Source of the DNA: Sphaerolaimus hirsutus
Taxonomy: Eukaryota > Nematoda > Chromadorea > Monhysterida > Sphaerolaimidae
Length of the DNA: 64,000 nucleotides
Direction: 5' to 3'
Assembly (NCBI GenBank): GCA_964036195.1
Contig: OZ038455.1
Coordinates: forward strand, 6,899,855-6,963,854
Below the pieces are notes generated by a model that saw only the letters and a list, made by a program, of their open reading frames with translations, was not told where the DNA came from and did no database searches. Each line of letters begins with the position of its first letter. Position 1 is the first letter of the stretch. This document shows, in pieces, positions 1 through 10,129 of this stretch. Both the position numbers and the translations under genes were made by a program.

Positions 1-67
1 CTCCGGGCTGATTTTGTTGTGACGAACCGATCAGATTGATGTAATTAGCCACGGCTGGATCGCTTGC
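1..67 (-). CDS. Exon 9 of the unknown minus-strand gene, cut by window edge
   Basis: Acceptor TTTCTAG, then 22 open codons in phase 0 (ASDPAVANYINLIGSSQQ) running off the left edge. Whether the exon or gene ends just outside cannot be seen. Confidence 0.55.
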
Positions 68-3000
68 CTAGAAATATTGTGAAAAATGTGATTTTATTTG
101 ATAAAAGAAACTTGATATTTGCGTAACAGTCTTTGCAAAACCCGTGTAAACATGCGGAAAAATCTGCAAACGAGAAATATCGGAGTTACGACATGAAAAA
201 CAAACAAAATATTTTTGCGCACAAAAAAAATTGCAAATTACATTTCTGCCAAAAAAAATGCCTTTTACTTTTTTAAATCAGTCGCAACACCGTCACTGAA
301 AAAATAAGTTACCACACTGATTTTAAAAAATCAGTTGAAAAAATCAGGCACCAGTCATAAGCCTACCCTAACGTATCACACCTTATCACATGGAATCGGA
401 ATAGAAATAGGACCAATTACACTAAATGCCACAAAACCAATGAAAACAACCACATGTCAATTAGTATTTTTTTAAACGTTAAAAACCTGGACCATCAACG
501 AAAAACAAATGAAAACACAACCACCAAAAAAAAATCGGAACGCACATTGTAAGCCTGCTCATTTCCGTTCTGATAAACCACAACAACTACATCCTCAGGA
601 TTCACAGCGAGATTTTGACGCGGCGACATTTCGTCGGCGACTTTGGAAGGCAAATTCAATCGAAGCGCACCCGCAGAGTCGCGTTTGCGGCTGCGAATTT
701 TTGTTGTTGTTGTTGTTTTTTTTGGGGGGGGGGGGTTGGGGGTCCAATATTTGCGGCGATTTTTCAAGGTGTAGAAAATAGAAAAAAGTGAAGAAATAAA
801 ATTGCTGAAAACAGGCAACTCAAGGTGGTGGTAAAAAAAGTGAAAAAAACGAAGGGGAAGGTACAAAAATCGATGATTTGTCTGTAAAAATCAGGGCAAA
901 ATCGTTCAACATTTTTATCACATAGATTTGCCCGATTTGGGGTGTTAGCAAAAAGTTTCATCTTTTCGTGAGGCCAAAAACGGAATCTCTTAAACATCGA
1001 TTTTTGACCGACCCAAGAAAGCATAAATTTCATAAATTTGAACCCTACCCCCACCCCCCCCAAAAAAAAAAACGAACGAAGAGTAAGCAAAGCGCCATTT
1101 GAGCGGCATGGCTCGCTGCGGCCCCACAGCCTCCGTATAGCGTCTGTACAGCGAACGGATGATACATTCGAACGCGGACTGCGCTGAACTGACGTGCGGC
1201 AGTGACTGCAATTGGGGGGGGGGGGGGTGAAATGAGGGGTCTGGTAGGGGTTAGCCCCCTCCCCTGATTTCTAACTATTTATTTATTTATCTATTCCGCT
1301 CAGCTATCGATATATGCATCCCTAGGCGGAGGTTTGCCGCTCAACTATACAAGTATCTATTTATTTATGTGGAACAAAGTTTGAATTGATTCCCCCCCTG
1401 ACACGTCCTCGCAACATATTTGACATATTCCAAATTTCACCATATTCCACGTTTCAACGCATTCCAAAGTCCCACCTCCAATCTCTCTTCGAAAACGCCG
1501 TAAATGTCCACAGGATGGACGCCGTTCATGGCCTGTTGCATCATGTCGCCCCTCAAAATAAGCTCCGCCCTCTCGCTCGGCCCCAAAGGGGTGCAGAAAA
1601 AATTGTGATTCGTGTCAACGACCCCCCATGCGTAGTTTCTGTGAATCGATATGGACGGCCCCCTGCCCGCTTGGTAGGGAACTCCGGCGCGCAGAAAGTC
1701 TGTGTGAGATGGTATTTAGGCGGGAAATGATTTGAGCTACCCATTGGAAATATTTTTTTTGCAAAGTATTGCCGGTCCAACGGAGAAAGTGTAAATAGTA
1801 GGGCTACCAATCTTCGCTTTTTAAATTGAACGTGAAAAACCGTACGACTTGTCTTCGATGCGTATCACCTAAAACACACGAAGAATCATCATTGTTAAAA
1901 CGTATTTACGTTTATTTGAGAAATACGTTTACTCGAAAAATATGTATACACGTCTACTGAGTAAATACGTTTACGTTTCCCCCGGAAAAATTACCGGTAC
2001 ACATCTTACCGCGTACGTTTAGAAAGTACGCGAGTACAGAAAACGTATTTTATGGGCATTTACAAATGTTGCGCGCGCTTAACTCGAAAGTACATAAACC
2101 TTAAGATCGCACATCAGTTTACTAAGAAATGCTTATCAAGAAAAAACACATATTTCAAGTCTTACAGAGTAAACTCTGATCTATCACGTTTTCTGTGAAA
2201 ACAAATACTTACGTTTTCAGTACTCAACAGTGAGTAAAATAAAAATACTTAACGTTTACGTTTACTTTGAAAAGGTCAATACTTCTAACGACTGAGGCTC
2301 TCTGTGCATGTTTACCCGCTGTGCATGTAGACCCTAATTTTCACACAAAATCGCTCATTTTCATACCATTTTATACATTTTCACCTTCAAAATCACTAGT
2401 TCATGTGTTTTATTGTCTATTTTCAGCTATTTCTTGTAGTATATGTGCTTATATACCCATTTTTAGTAATTTTTCACTTACTTTTAGCGATTTTTCTACC
2501 TTTTTTCCACATTATGAAAAAGCCTATACAATGAACCCCTACGAACCCCCAAACCCCCAAAAAAATTTTTCTAGCTATCTATCCCTCCAGAGGAGCGATT
2601 AGCCATCTATCCAACCCCCTGGAGGGTCAAAGTCTTGAATACTCCTGACATGCACAGCGGGTAAACATGCACAGAGGCACAGGCCCCTTCTAACAACCTG
2701 CAGAGAAGACCAACATACCTTTGGGCGTGATTTCCGAACACCTCACGCATCTGTACCTTACTCTCTTTTCCCCGCACCCTCGACGGGTACTTTTCGTATA
2801 CTCTTCAGACTTTTTAAAGCGGTACCACCCATTGTGGTGCAATCGGGACGGCACCAAAGCCACCATGGACTTTAAAGTTGTTGACGGTACCCATTCTACC
2901 TGAAATTTGGAAATGGAAAAAGGTGGCGAAAAATTAAGGGCTAAATATTGTTTCTCAGAGATGGTGGGCAATTACGGGCTGATTAGGGTTGGCCAATTTT

Positions 3001-6000
3001 TTTATAAAAACGTTTTACAAAAACGTTGTTTTTTTTAAAAAACATGACGTCCGAAATGTCTTTTTTTTTTAAAAACATCGGCCGAAATTTTTAGTACTAA
3101 GCACTAGGTATTTTGCAAAATTTTTGCGCGCAAGCGCGCAATTTCACACACAAATTGACATTGGTGGTTGTTTTCATTGGTTTTGTGGCATTTTTAGTAT
3201 CAAAGTATCCATTTCTATGTGCTACCATGGGTTAATAAGCCATCATATGTTGCTGTACTATATAATATTGAGGTAATGTGCTTCCATGTACCTCCACAGT
3301 GTGTAACTTCACTCCCAAAGTAACAACCTCCTTTTATAACCTTGTTTCATCACTATTCCGTGCCAAACTTTACCTGAAGTCACGAACATTCGACTATAAG
3401 GCGATATACGAACAATATGTCGATGAAAAAGGGATATTTTTGACACAAATCACCACTTATAATGCTATCCCATGGCTCCACAGCCATTATATGGTCATAT
3501 ATAACATCACAGAGTATTGCCACTGTCTGATATACCTATATATGTTGACACAAGGTCATATCTGGGAACTTTAAAAAAAAAGGTTTTTTTTTTTAAAAAA
3601 AACATCGAGTTAAAAAAAAACGTTTTTTTTCCAACCCTACGCGCAAGCGCGCAATTTCACACACAAATTGACATTGGTGGTTGTTTTCATTGGTTTTGTG
3701 GCATTTTTAGTATCAAAGCATCAATTTCTATGTGCTACCACGGGTGAATAAGCCGTCATATGTTGCTGCGGTATATAATATTGAGGTAATGTGCTTCCAT
3801 GTAGGGTTCAAACGGGATTGACTTTTCGGGATCGGGATTGGTTTTTCGAGATTTCGGGATCGGGATTGGCCGGGATTGGGGTCACGGGTAGGGTGTCAAA
3901 AAAATTTTTTTACGGAAAACGGAAAACGGAAAGGTAAAATTTTTTCACTTTACGGAAAACGGAAAACGGAAAGGTAAAAAAAAAATTTCTGCCGGAAAAC
4001 GGAAAACGGAAAGGTAAAAAAATTTCACTCAGCGGAAAACGGAAAACGGAAAGGTAAAAAAAAATTGTCGGCCGGAAAACGGAAAACGGAAAAATGAAAT
4101 GCCGGAAAACGGAAAACGGAAAGCAAAATTTTCACGGAAACGGAAAAAAATAAAGTGAAATTAGCACGGTAATAGACAAATTTGCAGAAGGAAAGCCTGC
4201 ATGCAGTGCATGCTGGTGCTTTGATTGTGGTAGCTGTACATTCTGCAACTATGGATCATGCCTGTAACTTCACTTGTAGTTCAAGCTTAACTGAACCAAC
4301 AAAAAATCATCAAAAAGTAGCCATAGTGGCCATAGGAAAGGAAACACTACGACAATTTCACAGTCTAGAAGCAGTGGGAATCACTGATGACCCCTATGCA
4401 ATTGATGACGACATTGCAGAGGAGATGATAATAAATAGCATAAAATTCAACGACAACAACAAACGATACTATATTGACTGGCCGTAGAAAAGAGAGTATC
4501 AGTGACCTGCCCACGGGAAAAGCAGAAGCCTTGGTGCGGTTTAAATCACTGATAATTCAACAAAGATCCAAACTTATTCGAACAATACCGGAAAGTTTTA
4601 AATGACCAACTAGAAAATGGAATAATTGAGATCTGTGACGACAAAACAGACAACAAGGGGATTCATTACCTGCCACACCAGCCAGTAATCACACCAGGCA
4701 AATCGACATCATGCAGAATCGTGTACGATGGGTCGGCAGGTAAGCCCAGCTTCAACGAGTGCCTTTTTAGAGGACCAATTACAACACCATCAGCACTGGG
4801 CTTATTCCTGAGGTTCAGGGCAGGCAATCTAGCATTAATTGCTGATATTGAAAAGGCATTTTTGCAAATAGGATTGCATGACCAAGCTAGAGACTACACA
4901 TGATTTTTCTGGCTGAAAGATGCTTCAAAACCAGTAACTGAAAATAACTTAATAGTACTTCGTTTGACACGCATACTGTTTGGACTTGTCTGCAGCCCAG
5001 CTATTTTGGGAGCAGTCATAAAATACCATTTAAATGTGACAATAAACAACATGAATGAATATGAAGAAAATGAAGGGGAACAAAACCAGTTGGTGATGAT
5101 AATAAACAACATTTACGTCGATAACTTCATCATGAGTGTCACGAATGAAGTTGAAGCTTTAGAACTATATTACAAAGTCAAAGCTTTATTTAACCAATGT
5201 TCTATGAACATGAGGGAATGGCTGTCAAACTCCAGATCAGTCATGAATGAAATAGCAGAAAACGACAGGAGTCCAAAGGTGAATAAAATTGTTGCAGTAA
5301 TGGGCATGAAATAAAATCACCGAACGGACATGCTGGCAATATCAACACCAAAATTGCAAATTGACAGCATCACAACACCAACCAGAAGAAACTTGAATAA
5401 ATTATTGGTGTCAGCATATGACCCAATTGGGTTCACAGCACCTGTTTCACTGACCCTGAAATCCCAGTTGTCAATGCTGCTCCAAGAGACAAAAACAACA
5501 CAATGGGATGAGCCAATTGAATATAAATACAGATTGGAAAAACAATGGAAAAATGCCAGAAAACTGAAAATCGAGCCAGAAAATGGAAAAATGGCCTGGT
5601 AAAACGGAAACGGAAAGGTAAAAATTTTTCAGCCGGAAAACGGAAAAATGGGCCGGAAAAACGGAAACGGAAAGGTAAAAAATTTTCAGCTGCCGGAAAA
5701 CGGAAAACGGAAAGGTAAAAATTTTTTGGCTGCCGGAAAACGGAAAACGGAAAGGTAAAAATTTTTCGGCTGCCGGAAAACGGAAAACGGAAAGGTAAAA
5801 AATTTTCCTGCGGAAAGGCGGAAACGGAAAACGGAAACGGAAATTTGACACCCTAGTCACGGGATCGGGATTGGCATTTTTTCGGGATCGGGATTGGGGT
5901 CTTGGAATAGAGATTTTGGCCAATGTTCTGGCATCCACAGTTGTTCATAAAGGTGTCAAAACACTGTTGGATGCCAGAAAAGTGGCATAAAATGGAGGCT

Positions 6001-9000
6001 GGGGGTTTGTGTTCACATTTTTGCATGCAAAAATGTAATTTTTTCACTTTTTATTACTTCCACTAATTTTTCCGGGATCGGGATCCCGGACTTTGGAGTT
6101 TCTCGGGATCGGGATCTGAAAATTTTCGGGATCGGGATCGGGACTGCTAAATCCCGGAATTTCATGGGATCCGGGATCGGGATCGGGATCCCGTTTGAAC
6201 CCTACTTCCATGTACCTCCACAGTGTGTAACTTCACTCCCAAAGTAACAACCTCATTCTATAACCTTGTTTCATCACTATTCCGTGCCAAACTTTACCTG
6301 AAGTCACGAACATTTGACTATAAGGCGATATACGAACGTGTCAACAAAAAATGGATATTATATTATATGATATCATTATATTATGGCGCAAATCACAACT
6401 TATAATGCTATCCCATGGCTCAACAGCCATTGTATGATCATATATAACATCACAGAGTATTGCCACTGTCTGATACATATACCTATATATGAAGGGTGTG
6501 CTTCTAAAAGTACCGATCTACAAATTTTTCAAATTTGAGTTAGGATCATTTTTGGGGTCCCCATAACAATGCGCTTCAAAAAAATATATAATATGTGGGG
6601 GGTGCGAAATTCAATTTTGAGATATGGGGGGTCGAAAAAAGCAAAAAAATCGCAAAATACAGTTTTTGAAATTTTAAAGGTACCGATCTACAAGCTTTTT
6701 CAGCTTTTGTATTTTTAAAAGTACCGATCTACACACATTTTTAAAAATTGTACTTCTAAATGTACCGATCTGCACTTTATTTTTTGTGCTTCTAAAAGTA
6801 CCGATGTCAGCTCGGCATCATCAGCAGCAAAAACTCAATTTGTGCTTTTTTACTATGGGTAAAAGTACCGATCTACATCTATCTGATTTTGTGCTTTAAA
6901 AGGTACCGATCTACATGCTATTAGGGTTCAAACGGGATTGACTTTTCGGGATCGGGATCGGGATTCACTTTGAGATTTCGGGATCGGGATCGGGATTGGG
7001 GTTTCGGGATCAGGATCGGGATTGGTATTTTGAGATTTCGGGATCGGGATTGGCATTTTTTCGGGATCGGGATTGGGGTCTAGGGATAGAGATTTTCATC
7101 ACTGTTCTGGCATTCACAGTTGTTCATAAAGGTCTCAAAACACTGTTGGATGCCAGAAGTGACATAAAATGGACGCTGGGGGTTTGCGTACACATTTTTG
7201 CATGCAAGAATGTCATTTTTTTACTTTTTATAATTTTCACTATTTTTTCCGGGATCGGGATCCCGGACTTGGGAGATTCGCGGGATCGGGATCGGGATTT
7301 GAAAGTTTTCGGGATCGCGATCGGGATTGGTATTTTTGGATTTCGGGATCAGGATTGGGATTGGGGTTTCGGGATTGGGATCGGGATCGGGACTGCTAAA
7401 TCCCGGAATTTCACGGGTTCTGGGATCGGGATCCCGTTTGAACCCTACATGCTATTACCAATTTGTTCCTTTAAAATGTACTGTACTACAAAAATACAAT
7501 TCACTAAATGTTATATAGCTAGTGTTATATGTATAAACAATGATTATACCCATGCATGTGGATACCCAATGGTCGAAATACCCATACCCAATACCCATGT
7601 ATGGGTATTGCATACTCAAAACTTTCAATTGCGATTATCTCAAAATCGATTTTCTGTAGATCAGTACTTTTAGAAGCACACCCTTCATATGTTGTCACAA
7701 GGTCATATCTGGGAGCTTTAAAAAAACGTTTTTTTTAAATAAAAAACATCGAGTGAGAAAAACGTTTTTTTTCAACCCTAGCTGACCTGTCATTTGTTGT
7801 GAGATGTTTCATGGCGTCAGCGCCAGCGCCAATGGCTTCATGGCGTGGCGATTACGAACGACGCCAGCGCCATTCCGCCACCGTCGGTAAAATGTTAGGG
7901 CGGGTGGCTGAGCCCACCCCCCCCCCCCACGTTCGCGGTCCTCCGTAAACAAATAGCGCCCCCTGGTCAAAAATCCTGGATCCCTTGATCCCCTTGTTTA
8001 AACCCAACCGCAACCCATACAAACCCAAACATAACACAAAACACACCTTTCCAATAAGCTTATTCCACTTTACGCCACCCCTGCCAATGGCCCACTTTGG
8101 GACCAAATTCATGGGGACCAAATGTCCATCGACCAAACGGCCCGCGCTATTGCTCTCCGGGTGATGTTGTTGGTGTACTTGTTGGCCATGGTGCACATTG
8201 GTCACATCCAGTTCCAGGGGCTCATTCTGGGGGCACTCTCAGACACCGTAAAATGCCCGGCAAAGTGTCAAATGTTTATGTTGACTGTTAAAAGTCATGT
8301 AAAATGTGCTGTAAAATGGCAAACTTCATTGGCCATTTTACAGGGCATTTTACATGACTTTGGACACTATGCATGACACTTGACATGTTGAAGGGCATTT
8401 TACTAAATCTGAGAGTGGCACCAGGTAATTGTCGCAGGTGGACATGTGGGACACTGATGGCCCTGGCTCAGTGCCAGTGTGACATGGGTCTGGGGATAGG
8501 GTTCAAACGATATGACTTTTCGATATCGATATTCAATATTCGATATTTTTTCAAAATTTTCGATATCGATATTCGATATTCGATATTGAAAAATGGTCGA
8601 TATTCGATATTTCGATATTTTCGATATTCGATATTGCGATATGCTTTTGGTATAGCAAGGATATTTCAAGTGGCATATTGTATTTTCATGTGGTTGCACA
8701 CATGTTTAATTATCTCTTTACTGAAATGTGAATGGTACAAGTGATTTTAACAAGCTTTACATCACTCAATGGTAGAAAATAGAAGAAAAACATGATGAAT
8801 CAAAGTGTATCAGACAAATAACAATTGGTAGATATTACAGTTCATCCTTATAACCTAATTGCTTAAGGGCATGTTGCAAAAACAAAGTATATCAGCGTTT
8901 TCTGGCTTCAAATTTAGCACTCCAACAACAATGACATTATAAATACTGTACTTTTACTCATCAAATACAATACTATAAGCACATCAGATCAACCATAAAC

Positions 9001-10129
9001 ATCTCAAAATGAAAATGAAACGTACATTTGGGGACACAATACAGGTTCGATATATCGAAAAAATGGTCGATATTCGATATCGATATTCGATATTTTTTCA
9101 AAATTTTCGATATCGATATTTGATATTCGATATTAAAAAATGGTCGATATCCGATATTCGATATTCGATACGATATATCGTTTGAACCCTATCTGGGGAT
9201 CGGATTTTTACATAAAAGTATATTTTGAACATCTTAAAACAGTGTAAGTTTGACTTGGCAATAGGGATGGCCAGCGCTTTTTTCAAGCGCTTTTTTAAAA
9301 GGGTCCCAGCGCTTTTTTTAAAAAAGAGCGCTGGCAAATTCTTTTGTACCTATGCACTAGGTATTTTGTAATTTTTTTTGCGCGCAAGCGCGCAATTTCA
9401 CCATTACATTACCACTGATGGTTGTTTTCATTGGTTTTGTGTATTTTTAGTGTCATTCTTGCATGCCATCATATAATAATAAGCTGTGATATGTAAGTGC
9501 AGTATATAATATCCAGCCAATGTGGTTCCACATACTTCTACAGTAGGAAACGCCAGTCTCAATGTATTAGCCTTCTGTTATAACCTTATTTAAGCACTAT
9601 TTCATGCCTAACTTCATTTGAACTCACGGACATTTGACAAATAGCAATTTACATAACGAGTCAACATAAAAAGTAGATTTTTGCATAAAACCCCACCTGT
9701 ATTACTATCCCATGGCTCCACAGCCATTCTATGACTATATATCATCACAAGTACTGCCACTTGTTTGACTTTGAACCATATTTGGGAGCTTTCAAGGAAT
9801 GTGATGACATTTTTGAAAAAAAGCGAAAAAAGCGCGTTTTTTAAAAAAGAGCGTTTTTTTTTAAAAGCGGGGCCGTTGAAAAAAAGCGCTTTTTCCATCC
9901 CTACTTGGCAAGTGACCAATTTACGCAAAACGTAACATACAAATTCCTCACCGCTCAAATATTTAAATTTTAGATTCAGTACTATTACTATCAACTCACC
10001 CAGACCATCATTGACCTGAGAACTGCTTGATGCAAAATATCCAATTGTCTCAGCGAAAACTGGCGCATTGCCATAACTTTGTGAGGGTGCACCAATGTAT
10101 TGTTCCCTGACATCGACATCCATTTGCAC
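1..10129 (-). CDS. Unrecognised multi-exon host gene, 3' part beyond window
   Basis: Nine exons on the minus strand, in transcript order 10129-10000, 8489-8422, 8226-8047, 2899-2762, 1868-1841, 1699-1476, 1205-1078, 690-546 and 67-1, have matching phases and consensus splice sites. That chain is the main evidence for a real gene. The product, about 325 residues here, starts before and ends after what is visible. I do not recognise the family. No membrane segment or repeat stands out. The fifth and sixth exons encode the most protein-like stretch, with GVPYQAGRGPSIS and NYAWGVVDTNHNFFC. Intron 2 is an introner; intron 3, about 5.1 kb, is filled with nested transposons. The start codon is not visible; a further 5' exon probably lies above 10129. 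Exon existence is well supported; function is unknown. Confidence 0.7.
546..690 (-). CDS. Exon 8 of the unknown minus-strand gene
   Basis: One base plus 48 codons, completing the phase-2 codon of exon 7. Acceptor TTCGCAG, donor GTGCGT. It encodes RKRDSAGALRLNLPSK and NPEDVVVVVYQNGNEQ. Ends in phase 0. Confidence 0.7.
1078..1205 (-). CDS. Exon 7 of the unknown minus-strand gene
   Basis: Starts in phase 0 after acceptor AATTGCAG and ends in phase 2 before donor GTTCGT. It encodes AFECIIRSLYRRYTEAVGP and a basic continuation. C-runs on the minus strand form the polypyrimidine tract upstream. Confidence 0.7.
1476..1699 (-). CDS. Exon 6 of the unknown minus-strand gene
   Basis: Two bases plus 74 codons, acceptor CACACAG and donor GAGGTGGGA. 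This is the longest and most convincing exon: mixed composition, open throughout, with NYAWGVVDTNHNFFC and NGVHPVDIYGVFEERLE. The overlapping plus-strand frame of 114 codons at 1386-1730 is judged a shadow. Confidence 0.75.
1841..1868 (-). CDS. Exon 5 (28-nt micro-exon) of the unknown minus-strand gene
   Basis: Inferred because exon 4 ends in phase 0 and exon 6 needs an incoming phase 1. This 28-nt segment has acceptor GTTTTAG and donor GGTTTTT and encodes VIRIEDKSY plus one base. It is short, so its reality rests on phase and splice sites alone. Confidence 0.45.
1888..2270. mobile_element. Relic of an element with TACGTTTA / TACTCA words
   Basis: Iterates TACGTTTA, AAATACG and GTACGCG words in opposing orientation at the two ends and starts TTGTTAAAACG, close to the cap of the element at 46635-47137. 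No clean target duplication. It lies in the intron between exons 4 and 5 of the minus-strand gene. No coding potential. Confidence 0.45.
2290..2686. mobile_element. Short inverted-repeat (foldback) element
   Basis: Arms at 2294-2327 and 2649-2682 are inverted copies (GTGCATGTTTACCCGC against GCGGGTAAACATGCAC). CTTCTAAC flanks both sides (2282-2289 and 2687-2694), an 8-bp target duplication as hAT elements make. The interior is AT-rich and non-coding. Confidence 0.7.
2762..2899 (-). CDS. Exon 4 of the unknown minus-strand gene
   Basis: Forty-six codons between acceptor ATTTCAG and donor AGAGTAAGG, phase 0 at both ends. The product is basic, with RLHHNGWYRFKKSEE near the middle. Another frame also looks protein-like for a while but stops early, and only this frame fits the neighbouring exons. 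Confidence 0.6.
2984..3639. mobile_element. hAT-like element, AAAACG word, shared core
   Basis: Begins TAGGGTTGGCC, runs into AAAAACG repeats, contains a core of about 450 bp (GCGCGCAAGCGCGCAATTTC, TTGTTTTCATTGGTTTTGTG, CCATGGCTCCACAGCCATT), returns to inverted AAAACG repeats and ends CCAACCCTA. The same core recurs at 9262-9903, 55686-56363, 40285-40550 and, reversed, at 26603-27289. No matching target duplication is seen, probably because of the partial duplication that follows. A 98-codon frame in the core is not conserved in other copies. Confidence 0.65.
3889..5855. mobile_element. hAT-like element, GGAAAAC word, nested in the GGGATC element
   Basis: Starts TAGGGTGTCAAAAAAATT and ends AATTTGACACCCTA. 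Behind the caps are five to eight iterations of CGGAAAACGGAAAGGTAAA. GTCACGGG is duplicated at 3881-3888 and 5856-5863. The interior is a decayed BEL/Pao pol fragment, either inserted into or captured by the element. Same family as 44328-44975 and 60243-61669. Confidence 0.85.
4173..5602 (+). pseudogene. Decayed BEL/Pao retrotransposon reverse transcriptase fragment
   Basis: Translation in several frames gives BEL/Pao RT landmarks: VYDGSAGKPSFNECLFRGP, then ADIEKAFLQIGL with the first catalytic Asp, DNFIMS near the second catalytic site (the usual YVDD appears as YVDN), and AYDPIGFTAPVSL downstream. The frame is broken by stops, for example after residue 60 of the segment at 4721 and near 5312. 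The fragment has no LTRs, protease or integrase here and ends where the GGAAAAC repeats resume. It cannot encode a working enzyme. Confidence 0.75.
6490..7687. mobile_element. TA-target inverted-repeat element, GTACCGATCTAC word
   Basis: Ends TGAAGGGTGTGCTTCTAAAA and its inverse at 7668-7687, flanked by TA on both sides. The left half repeats AAAAGTACCGATCTACA about seven times. The TA target suggests a Tc1/mariner-type MITE. It is interrupted by the element at 6922-7447. Confidence 0.7.
6922..7447. mobile_element. hAT-like element, GGGATC word, nested in the TA-target element
   Basis: Same caps as 3802-6204 (TAGGGTTCAAACGGG and its inverse) with GGGATCGGGATT arrays. CATGCTAT is duplicated at 6914-6921 and 7448-7455. 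Long open frames here only reflect the repeating word and are not genes. Confidence 0.85.
7781..8046. other. Intron sequence with GCGCCA relic
   Basis: Intron 3 of the minus-strand gene next to exon 3. 7812-7880 holds a few scattered GGCGCCAGCGCC units, probably a remnant of the GCGCCA family. A C-run lies at 7917-7928. No exon recognised. Confidence 0.4.
8047..8226 (-). CDS. Exon 3 of the unknown minus-strand gene
   Basis: Sixty codons in phase 0 at both ends, from the introner acceptor CCCCCAG to donor AAGGTGTGT. It encodes a His/Gln-rich segment (HHGQQVHQQHH) followed by a hydrophobic-basic segment (PKWAIGRGGVKWNKLIGK). No known domain recognised. Confidence 0.7.
8227..8421 (-). mobile_element. 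Introner: inverted-repeat element forming a whole 195-bp intron
   Basis: On the minus strand this reads GTGCCACTCTCAGA at one end and TGAGAGTGCCCCCAG at the other, so the inverted repeats contain both splice sites. Inside are motifs shared with the other copies: TAAAATGCCC, GTGTCAAATG, CATGTAAAATG and a central palindrome around GGCAAAC/GGCCATTTTACAG. The bordering exons fit in phase 0. CTG precedes the donor and CAG ends the acceptor, perhaps a 3-bp CWG target duplication. No coding capacity. Confidence 0.8.
8422..8489 (-). CDS. Exon 2 of the unknown minus-strand gene
   Basis: The exon begins with two bases that complete the phase-1 codon of exon 1 and ends in phase 0 at CTG followed by GTGCCA, the first bases of the introner at 8227-8421. 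It encodes PCHTGTEPGPSVSHMSTCD. Its acceptor, CCCCAG, lies inside the target duplication of the hAT-like element at 8497-9191, so that element now supplies the sequence just upstream of the splice site. Confidence 0.65.
8497..9191. mobile_element. hAT-like element, GATATTC word
   Basis: Starts TAGGGTTCAAACGATAT and ends ATATCGTTTGAACCCTA, with CGATATTCGATATCG arrays at both ends. TCTGGGGA is duplicated at 8489-8496 and 9192-9199. The interior (about 8660-9040) is unique AT-rich DNA without a gene. The insertion sits exactly on the splice acceptor of exon 2 of the minus-strand gene. Confidence 0.9.
9262..9903. mobile_element. hAT-like element, AAAAGCG word, shared core
   Basis: Starts TAGGGATGGCCAGCGC and ends GCGCTTTTTCCATCCCTA. 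CTTGGCAA is duplicated at 9254-9261 and 9904-9911. Its core is that of 2984-3639 at moderate divergence, but the terminal word is AAAAGCG instead of AAAACG. Non-coding. Confidence 0.9.
10000..10129 (-). CDS. Exon 1 (visible) of the unknown minus-strand gene
   Basis: Acceptor CCGCACAG precedes the exon and donor GGTGAGT follows it. The exon has 43 codons plus one base and ends in phase 1. It encodes an acidic, Ser/Gly-rich stretch with QYIGAPSQSYG and ETIGYFASSSSQ. No Met with a convincing start context is seen, so an upstream exon is likely. Confidence 0.65.

Larger units (their letters stand above)
3802..6204. mobile_element. hAT-like element, GGGATC word, with 8-bp target duplication
   Basis: Starts TAGGGTTCAAACGGGAT and ends ATCCCGTTTGAACCCTA, with many tandem GGGATC/GGGATT units behind each cap. 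CTTCCATG is duplicated at 3794-3801 and 6205-6212. The related element at 6922-7447 shares the word and part of the interior. The interior is itself interrupted by 3889-5855. Confidence 0.85.
3640..7780. mobile_element. Truncated second copy of the AAAACG element, carrying nested insertions
   Basis: Starts abruptly inside the core (3640-3801 repeats 3126-3287), is split by insertions at 3802-6204 and 6490-7687, and resumes at 6205-6489 and 7688-7780, ending TTCAACCCTA. Its left end is missing. Stitching the three pieces gives the same order as the complete copy at 2984-3639, so the insertions came after this copy was in place. Confidence 0.7.

Noticed and set aside
1386-1730. 114-codon plus-strand frame
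   Set aside because: Antisense to exon 6 of the phase-consistent minus-strand gene; no splice or start context.
5471-5938. 155-codon minus-strand frame rich in Phe/Pro/Arg
   Set aside because: Direct translation of the GGAAAAC arrays; no domain.
6996-7673. 225-codon open frame
   Set aside because: Made by the iterated GGGATC word (repeating RDRDW/GIGIG peptides) inside two nested elements; not a gene.
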